The notes beneath the pieces are model-generated. The model was given only the letters and a program-made list of their open reading frames with translations, was not told where the DNA came from and ran no database searches. The position numbers and the translations under genes were made by a program. A stretch of 64,000 nt of DNA, from positions 1,984,001-2,048,000 of the forward strand of contig JAGYXB010002069.1 of the NCBI GenBank assembly GCA_022495005.1, read 5' to 3'. Position 1 is the stretch's first letter; each line of letters opens with the position of its first letter. Shown here one piece after another: positions 56,636 through 64,000 of the stretch. Source of the DNA: Rhyacophila brunnea. Taxonomy: Eukaryota > Arthropoda > Insecta > Trichoptera > Rhyacophilidae.

Positions 56636-57460
56636 AATTATAAGGCCAGTGGTCACTTATGGCTGTGAGACTTGGTGCTTAAGGCTGTACTTCAGTTGAG
56701 GCACGGTCTAAAAAGATCGTGGCTAGGCGATGCGCGGGTCGCGGGTGCAAATGACGCATGCCAAACGAAATATAATTTGTCATATAAATCCAACATACGT
56801 CCATTTCATGTTCTGTTTATTGTTCTATTAGTAACAATAATAATATATTCATTGACATGTTTTCTTTTTAAATTAAATGGGTAACGTTTTTAGTCATCTT
56901 TACACGATTTAAGAATTAATACGCCCGTCGCCATCACGAAACAAAGTGACGTGTTTCCAGCTCGACGTTCTCTCTCAGAATGCGAGCGAGTCAAAAATTT
57001 CGTCACGCCTATAGTTGAAAATTATTTGCCGTTTCACTGATGTATCACCTTAACTCAAAACGAGGAAAATAAATTAGCTGTCTTCGAGCGCAAAATTCTC
57101 CGAAAAATCTTTGGACCCATGTTGGAAAATGGGAACTACAGTATAAAAATGAACCACGAGTTGGAAGAGCTGATTGAACAGCATACAATCATAAGATACT
57201 GTAAGTCCCAAAGACTACGATGGGCGGGACATGTGGAGAGAATGCCTGAAGTTAGAGCGCCAAGTATCATGACGAAGTGGCTACCACAACGGAAGAGACC
57301 AAGAAGGAGATGGGCTGACGCCGTAGAAGTGGACTGGCTTCATATAGGAAGACCCGGTAACTGGAGAAGTGTGGCGAGAGACCGGAGTGAGTGGAGAGCG
57401 GTTATGGAGGAGGCCAAATCCCACCCCGGGATGTAGCGCTGTGGAAGAAGAAGAATAACC
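56636..57460 (+). pseudogene. RTE-like LINE, C-terminal tail interrupted by a MITE
   Basis: Before the insertion the frame reads IRPVVTYGCETWCL. After it the frame continues NEENKLAVFERKILRKIFGP and KSQRLRWAGHVERMPEVRAP, then ends WRAVMEEAKSHPGM-stop and a short GAAGAAGAAGAA tail. Removing 56683-57053 restores WCLTQNEENKLAVF, so the MITE inserted after the LINE. The 5' part is missing, as usual for dead LINE copies. Confidence 0.88.
56683..57049 (+). mobile_element. MITE family C, copy 2, with TTAA duplication
   Basis: TTAA lies on both sides (56679-56682 and 57050-57053). The left end GGCTGTACTTCAGT and the inverted right end GGTGATACATCAGT are similar terminal repeats. The first 200 bp match 15788-16011. 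A TTAA duplication points to the piggyBac superfamily, although the ends lack the CCC start. Confidence 0.82.
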
Positions 57461-57469
57461 ATTGAGGAA

Positions 57470-57728
57470 CAATTTTTTTTTTTTCGACCATGTCCAATCC
57501 TAATAGGATCATATGGGCCTCCACAGAGTAGAGGTTTGTATTAACAGATTTTGTTTTTTACGAGAAATTGATGTCAGCCACTTGCTCAACCTATTAGGTA
57601 CATACCCTGACTCACACACAAATTGAAAAACAATATATGTGTACTTTGCCAGACCCAGGATTCGAACCTGAGACCCACGGCGTGATAGTGCAACGCTTAA
57701 GCCGCGCGGCCACCGTGGGTGGGTATAA
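57470..57728 (-). mobile_element. tRNA-derived SINE, copy 5
   Basis: Minus-strand copy with an A-rich tail (T-run at 57470-57483), the CCTCCACAGAGTAGAGG body and a well-preserved tRNA-like head (CACGGTGGCCGCGCGGCTTA, GGTTCGAATCC). Confidence 0.85.
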
Positions 57729-60277
57729 AAAACAATTATTTAATGTTTATCTTTGGTACTCATACGTACAATAGTATAATATCAGTGGCAAAGACTCCAT
57801 ACTAGGCGACTATTTAAAGCCTACCTTAAGAAAAATAATTTTTATTTGCATATTGACGTAATTAAATTATCACTTATATTTTATAAAAATAATTTAATTT
57901 GCCAATGACATCTGTCGTATATGTAATAATGTATTATAAATATATACAGATTACAGAACCATCTGTCAAAGGTATAAAAAAATATGCCACAGCCATCTGT
58001 CTTTAATGTATTTATCGGATTATTCGTGGAGGAATGATGATTTTTTTTGTATGGACTGTATGTCACATGACCTCAGCATGTCTATCGCATTCAATACGGT
58101 AGGCTCCGATGGCTAAGCCTAAAACATTTGCTCATAATATTATTGTCTTATGACTGTAGCTTTGTTGAAAATAATTAATAATAGATAATTTAAAAAAATT
58201 ATTTCTATGGTATTCAATCACGTAAAGCAAATATACTTATAGATTCTTAAAAAAAAAAAATGTAACTACTTAATGATTTTTGATGTGTATAAATGTTTGG
58301 GAAAATAAATAATTTAAACACACAGCTCAATTTTATGTAGTCGGTGAGCTATTGAAATTTCATCGAATTAGTGTGTCAAAAAGGTTGAGATACACTGCAC
58401 TAGACCACAAGGACTGCCAATAATATGAGAAGTATGATAATTATTTTATGAGGTTTTTAACTTTTTTCGGTGTGTAGACAGCTTTAAAATTCTCGGAATT
58501 AGTAGGGTAATTAGTATACATACCTACCAACGTTCCCTCTAATTTTTCTATCGTGTGTGCGGATCATCAACGCATCTGAGCAGTGTCACTCGTCACCCCG
58601 TCACCAGTGCGGTAAATTTCCCCCCCCTTCCCACCCCAACAGATACAATTTGAATGTATTAATTTCGTAATTAACGTACAAAAACTAGCATTGTTTGCAC
58701 AATATATCTGTATATCTGTGTATTTAGATACATACTATATGATTATGAATTTCTTGTCCAGAAAGCATAGAAACATTTTTATAGCCAACAATCAACATTA
58801 TCAATTAACACTTTGACTAGATCGCAACCAGATTTTATGCGCTCAGCGATCTCAATCCTATTCTTTCGTTCTTCGGGTGTTTCCGTCATTATTTTCAAAA
58901 GTCCACCTCTTTTCAAAACATCCAATCTCCGTAAAAAAAAGCCTAAAGCATCCCGGTGTACTTTTTGACTTAAATGCATTTTTAAAAGATACAGCCTCTA
59001 TTTAATCCTCTTCTTTCCAGACGTGAAGTCTCCTTGCATATTTGCTGCGGAGCATAATATGATGCATTTGACCTAATCATCTGTTTCCGAATGACCAAAT
59101 CATATAATATCACCAATTCTTACTTTTTGCGAATGAATTGATGGTATTTCTGTTTCGACAATTTCAGAGAGCCATTCCAATTAAAATTAATTGCAAAATT
59201 TCTTCTTAATGATCGCAATTGAAATATCACATCCACTCATTTTTGACATTTTTAGGGGATAAGTTTTCTATAGTAATTATTTCTATATTAAGAAGTGTAA
59301 TTATTGTACAATATAATATATAACTGTGCAAGCAATCGTATTTTTCACTTGAATTGTTTGTTACTTAGACGTACACTGAACACACCTGTTAGTAGTTATT
59401 ACTGAAATCTGCCAAAGGAAACTTTAATTTACAATATTTTTGTGTGAGGACTGTGCGGGGTATGAAAAGATGTGTGCGGCAGTGACGTCCCGTGGGGGTA
59501 GGCAGATTAAGCATCGCTTGGGGGCGGCAATTACTCGAAGGGGGGCAAATCGAGGAGAATCATTAGGTATATGTAGAAATAGGTATCTTAACTTAGTAAT
59601 AACGGAAATATCTTTCTATTAAAAGATTGAGCTCACTGATTGGAAACAAAATTTATTAATTAAAATAAAAGGTTTAACAGGCCTGATTTTTTTATCGGGT
59701 TCGCGATGTCTAGTTTACTTCCGTTGTACTTGAACGTCACATCGTTGATGACTGGCAATGACACGTACATATTTGCGAATTATATTTGAATTATAGGTAT
59801 GTACATACTGACCTAATTAATTTTTCCAAATATGTTTGCCAGTCATTCGCGAGTTTTGAAACTTGGGTGTATATTTAAATGTATCTGAAACCATGGACAC
59901 GCAATATTGTCTGTTGAAGTAGGTATGGCATTTAAATTAGATTTAGTGGTATATATTTTGTTAGTAATGGATCCATACAACACATTTCTTAGATATTGGA
60001 GTCATTGAAGGATGATAAAAAATACTGTATAAAAAATGAGACGGTATTTTGGCGCTGCTTAGGGGCGGCATTTTGTCTAGGGACGTCACTGGTGTGCGGA
60101 CACATTTTGGTAGGTGTGCGCGCGCACACGCGCACACGTTACTACCTACCTATGTATAATATTCCACAAAGGCCTGTACCTACTAGAAAATAAATGTAAT
60201 ATCTAATTGCCATGGACCATCGTTTTAAAGCCAGGCTCGGTATATTACTCAGGTCATAAATCGCAAGAAACACAAAG
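57729..60277. other. Intergenic stretch with repeat fragments
   Basis: GGTTGAGATACACTG (about 58384-58398) looks like a hAT-type end (CAGTGTATCTCAACC inverted). The segments at 59480-59530 and 60045-60100 share GGGGCGGCA and a CAGTGACGTCCC-like block and may be parts of one repeat. 60105-60140 is a GT/GC dinucleotide run. No host gene recognised. Confidence 0.4.
58779..59240 (-). pseudogene. Decayed open frame of unknown family
   Basis: Read on the minus strand, one frame gives LEWLSEIVETEIPSIHSQKV, RIGDII, GDFTSGKKRI and then an uninterrupted 66-codon end with TPEERKNRIEIAERIKSG. In-frame stops (TAA, TGA, TAG) separate the pieces but the frame never shifts. This looks like a protein that acquired stops by point mutation. 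I do not recognise the family; a transposon origin is likely from the context. Confidence 0.4.
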
Positions 60278-60456
60278 TGCTCAGCCGTAGTGGTTTGGCG
60301 GGCGCGGTGCGGCGGCGTCTTGCGAAACTCAAACGTATAACCGTGTGTATTATGCCCCAAAAAAGACACTGTCTACGAACATTTCACATACGGTTATACG
60401 TTTGAGTTTCGCAAGACGCCGCCGCGCCGCGCCCGCCAAACCACTACGGCTGAGCA
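60278..60456. repeat. GC-rich hairpin MITE
   Basis: Arms of about 67 bp (60278-60344 and 60390-60456) are nearly perfect inverted repeats beginning TGCTCAGCCGTAGTGGTTTG and containing GCGGCGGCGTCTTGCG. CAAAG lies directly on both sides (60273-60277 and 60457-60461), a probable 5-bp target duplication. Spacer about 45 bp. GC content is far above the surroundings. Confidence 0.85.
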
Positions 60457-60461
60457 CAAAG

Positions 60462-61067
60462 GGTGCCAAGTGTTCTAAAATATTTCCAATATTGAATAGG
60501 TAGGTACGCGTTCCGTTCACATCACAAACTTTAACTGTAGGTATATTAATATGATTTAGATGTAACTAATGTAAGTAGCATTCTTTCACGTCTTTAAGTT
60601 TATCCCATATATTTTCTCCACATTCGAGATTTAAAACTTGTTACTATGACATCCAGAAGGTAACCTACTCCACATTATTTCTGTGTTCCCTGGTCAGTAC
60701 GCCCATAGAAGAAAGATGGAAAACTTCTCATCAATATTATGTTACACGCAATTTCACTGTTTTCAGTCAATTATGTTGCTGCTATTTTTTAACTTGACAA
60801 TAGACCCAGTAAAATCGGCGTAAATCCACGAAAGAAGCGATTAGTCAGTTCAATTCCTAAGTGATTATGGGAAAGTATATTGATCTTTAGCATCCCGTCT
60901 TATTTTTTTTCTTTCGATAATCGTTGTCATTGCTGTTATGAAATTTTTGGGTTTTTGGTAGGTAGGTACGTAATCGTCAAAATATGAGAACATTTGCTAT
61001 AAAAAAAGTCGGTAATGGGAGAGGGAAAGGACTTTAGGGTGTTTATAAAATAGCGACCTGTGAGTTT
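60462..61067. other. Intergenic stretch, no gene recognised
   Basis: Nothing assignable. TAGGTAGGTA-type microsatellite runs occur near 60498 and 60959, as elsewhere in this window. Confidence 0.45.
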
Positions 61068-61346
61068 TGAAGTTATACTTCTTTCGTTGGGCTTGGGAAA
61101 TCAGATCAGAGTATAATTTTGGCGTGAGACACGTAACACATAATTTATTTTTTCACACGAAAAAAAACGAACTCGATTGGATTCGAACCACCGATTGTTC
61201 GGTTATCAGCCGAACGCACTACCTTTACGCCACGGTATTGTACTGCAATCGTAACGGTTATACAGTATAATATTATAGTTTAGAATTGTTCCGTTGCCTA
61301 GGCAACGATGTGTGTACTAATGTACGCGCGTTAGAAGTTATACTTC
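61068..61346. repeat. tRNA-like element bounded by a palindromic repeat
   Basis: GAAGTTATACTTCTTT occurs at about 61068-61083 and again near 61331-61346. Its core GAAGTTATACTTC is nearly self-complementary. Between them, on the minus strand (about 61162-61235), is a tRNA-like sequence: box A-like TGGCGTAAAGGTAG, a six-pair anticodon stem GTTCGG/CCGAAC with loop CTGATAA (anticodon GAT, Ile), and GGTTCGAATCC. The T and acceptor stems do not pair well, so this is tRNA-derived rather than a gene. Confidence 0.6.
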
Positions 61347-62030
61347 TTTGGCGTAACAAAACAAAAACAAAACTTGTGATAAACTAGATTCTTTGACTAG
61401 CTCTTAATTATCTTGTTAAATTACACACTCAAGAAAAAGGACCGCTTATTGGAACGCCGTTGGTTTATTTCTATACACTTTAACTTATATTACTAAATTA
61501 TATGGTTTCTCGTTGTTGTTATTTTTAAAATACCAACTGTCACTCTGGTGTTTAATCGTTTGTTTACGTGTAAATGGCCGACAATAATTTTTTGTCGGCC
61601 TTTAGTAGGTACTAATTAATTATTGTCAATCCATAAATTTCCTAGATTAAATTAAATGTTTACTTTCGCAAAACACCTATCCAGATTTCACGAATGTGCA
61701 GATCCTAGCCTCATTAGGTAGGTATAATATACCTTACCTACTATTTACTTATTTAGTTTAGTACCTACCTATTTACTCCACTGTGTGGTTGACAAAATAA
61801 TGCTTAAATCCTTTTTGTTTATTATTGTCTACAGAAAATATATACAGATAAATAGGTACCTACCTACTAGAGAAGGAGTGTGGAAATCCCAATTATTAAT
61901 ATTTCGCAAAAATGTAAGTTCCTATCTAAGAGCTCGATGCAGAGCCATACTTAGGCGCGTAAATAACATAACCTAACTTTAAGAGGCCAATTTCCACGAC
62001 CTAAGTTCAATGAGAAAAATATATATTATT
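61347..62030. other. Intergenic stretch, no gene recognised
   Basis: AT-rich, with several TAGGTACCTACCTA runs (61720-61865). No motif-bearing frame. Confidence 0.45.
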
Positions 62031-62422
62031 CTTGAAAACACCTCAGATATATTCCCACTAGAAGAAATCATATTTGAAAAAAATACGCAACTCGACGGGA
62101 TTTGAACACGTATAACCATTAGTGTCAATCGCCAATCTATGCATTAACCAATTAATATGCTACGAGCTTCCTATATAATTACGACAATTTAAACTAGTAG
62201 GTCACTCATACATGAAAAATTCTTATCGAATTGCGTTATTATTGACATCGGTTGTTGTGTATTACATTGTCGTAATTAGATAGGAGGCTCGTAGCACAAT
62301 TGGTTAATGCAGAGGTTGGCGCGACACCAATGGTTATACCTACGGGTTCAAATCCAGTCGAGTTTCGTATATTTTTTCAATATGATTTTTTCTAGTGGGT
62401 ATATATCTGAGGTGTTTCCAAG
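62031..62422. repeat. Foldback element with tRNA-like arms
   Basis: The left arm (about 62031-62188) and right arm (about 62265-62422) are inverted copies, each containing a tRNA-like block. On the plus strand in the right arm it reads TAGCACAATTGGTTAATGCA and GGGTTCAAATCC (box A and box B). The outer ends are CTTGAAAACACCTCAGATAT and its inverse. The spacer is about 76 bp. The arms differ at scattered positions and by small indels. Confidence 0.85.
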
Positions 62423-62649
62423 TTATGTATGTTCAATATATGGAATGTTAGGTACATTCTCAAAATCTTGTGGATTATTCATTGAATAAAAGAAATGGTT
62501 TATTATTTATTCTTATTAGAACGCCAAAGTGGAAGAGAGAAAGAAAATATAACGTGTTTTTCTTTTTAGAACGGGTGCTTATCGTCGACAACTTTGTATT
62601 ACTTTGTCTTTAAGTCTTTTACTAAGTCTTTTTTTAATGTATTCTTCTT

Positions 62650-63130
62650 CTACGGGAATAACCGCCCCTTAGCTGGAGCATATGGACACCACGCGGCGCC
62701 TTCAAGAATCCCTCTTGCTCGCCAGTCTTCTTGCATCCTTTCAGGTCATGTCAGCATCCCACAGCTCCGCCATATAGACTATAATAGTCCACAGCACGTG
62801 GTCAAGCCAGGTCCAACGACGTATCATCACAGGCTGCTTGGTTAGCTCTCTTATCCCCCAGTTACTCCTAAAGTCTTACCAACGCCCACCCAGTAATAGG
62901 TATCCATCGCAAACACCTGTTCTCGAACTTCAGTACACGGTTGGTCTGAGCTTTCTTGTACCATGATTCGCTACCGTAAAGCAGCACCGTCAGAATTCAA
63001 CCGTCGAATATGCGACATTTGGTTTTAACCAAAAACCAAAGTCGTGAGTCCCAGACACTCCGCATCCAGTTGAATGTTGCTCCAGCCATTCCCAAAAATG
63101 CCATCTCCTGTGCTGTGTACCGTAATGTAT
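62650..63130 (-). pseudogene. LINE RT-tail relic
   Basis: Read on the minus strand: MAFLGMAGATFNWMRSVWDS, then VLLYGSESWYKKAQTNRVLK and FENRCLRWIPITGW, the pattern of the C-terminal region of LINE polymerases (LLYGxExW then a CLRxI segment). Several stops and frame changes. It is a different lineage from the copies at 37677 and 56636. Confidence 0.7.
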
Positions 63131-64000
63131 TTGAAGATCTCTCTCGACTAACTAAATTGTAAGAAGGAAAATTTCGTGATAATTTTCAGGTTTTTTGCGT
63201 TACCGCGCGTTGAATTCTGTTTTTCTATGTGAATAAAACCTCAACGAGTTACGATTCTTTATGCGCAACGTCAGCATGGTAATGAAAATGGGCATAGTAC
63301 CTATAAATACCCATGGCCCCACAAGGGGGGGGGGGCTGACATGGCTCTGGTCTGGGGGGCCGGTGTAGCGGATGGATCAAATAACCTAAAACCTAACCTT
63401 GGATTTATGTTTTCCGACGGGGATGAAAAACATTGTTTATAATATTCATAGACTGGTGTTCTTGGCTTGAAATAGGCATTCAAAATTGTGTATGTACGTA
63501 TCTTCGTACCAACTTCTGGTTTGTTATAAAAAGTATAATATACACATAATAATATGTACGTAGGTAGGTACATTAATTAACTTGGTGTAGCTGTAGAGTA
63601 TGCTAAGTATGGAATATTATAATCAGATATAGAGGACCATCGTCCGAAAGAATTCTCTCATTCGTTTGGTGTTTGGTAGGCATTGAACTCTTTAGCGAGT
63701 CAGTAAGCAGCCGCCAGTCGTCACGTCACCCACCCATCGGAATTTTTGAGATTATATTTCAACCTCTTCGGAATTTCAGATTGACCTGGAGGCTGCGATT
63801 GCTTCAGGCAGGGCTGCCACAATGTATCACCCGAATAATTTGCCCAATACCTACATACTCTGCAGTAGAGATGGGAAAACTGGTCGATTTTGAAGACTAA
63901 GTATACACTACCAGTATAAAAAAATACTTAGTATCGAAACTTGTTCCAAAATACTTAGGATTTGAATCGGTTTTAATAGAATCGTTAAAAATATAATGAG
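63131..64000. other. Intergenic stretch at window end
   Basis: A run of 11 G residues lies at about 63326-63336 inside a segment (CCATGGCCCCACAAGG, CTCTGGTCTGGGGGGCC) resembling the ends of MITE family B. No gene recognised. The open frames at 63301-63573 and 63673-63900 show no motif. Confidence 0.4.

Noticed and set aside
62285..62365. Functional tRNA gene
   Set aside because: The box A and box B motifs are mirrored in the opposite arm of a foldback, and the T and acceptor stems do not pair convincingly.
1..64000. CRISPR arrays, operons and other bacterial features
   Set aside because: Introns, SINEs and animal gene families show that this is a eukaryotic chromosome. No regular short spaced repeats were seen.

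Overview
The window is eukaryotic and almost certainly from an insect: AT-rich DNA, genes split by GT-AG introns, and about a dozen families of transposons and MITEs. Three single-copy host genes were rebuilt exon by exon with agreeing splice phases. No feature fixes the insect order. Frequent TAGGTAGGTA-type microsatellites would suit several insect groups.

Host genes. (1) NAA38 (minus strand, 3341-4881, 3 exons, 109 aa) is an LSM-fold auxiliary subunit of the NatC N-terminal acetyltransferase. (2) ALKBH1 (plus strand, 5392-12938, 4 exons, 325 aa) is an AlkB-family Fe(II)/2-oxoglutarate dioxygenase. It is head-to-head with NAA38 across a 510-bp intergenic region, probably a shared promoter. 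(3) fritz/WDPCP (plus strand, 31480-52000, 15 exons, 1024 aa) is a planar-cell-polarity and ciliogenesis effector. All its junctions are in phase and it ends in the conserved family C-terminus. Its first coding exon (83 bp) is very short and lies on the strand opposite a longer spurious reading frame.

Mobile DNA fills the rest. 1-751: tail of a piggyBac-like element. 8-15 kb: an RTE-like LINE endonuclease fragment, a large foldback, and a scrambled Gypsy pol. 17-19 kb: a hAT-like MITE with a deleted Harbinger element nested in it. 21.65-29.31 kb: a 7.6-kb inverted duplication of a PIF/Harbinger transposon. Its right arm keeps an uninterrupted 414-aa transposase and an almost intact MADF protein, encoded on opposite strands with interdigitated exons. 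29.9-30.9 kb: another element interrupted by a 327-bp foldback made of alternating copies of one unit. The fritz introns carry MITEs, a hAT element, SINEs, a LINE tail and a near-intact piggyBac transposase. 52-64 kb: no recognised host gene, but LINE tails, a MITE inserted with a TTAA duplication inside a LINE frame, SINEs, a GC-rich hairpin, and a foldback whose two arms are tRNA-like.

I found no CRISPR array, rRNA or convincing functional tRNA gene. The most unusual structures are the Harbinger inverted duplication with interleaved genes, the alternating-unit foldback at 30.0-30.3 kb, and the tRNA-like foldback at 62.0-62.4 kb.
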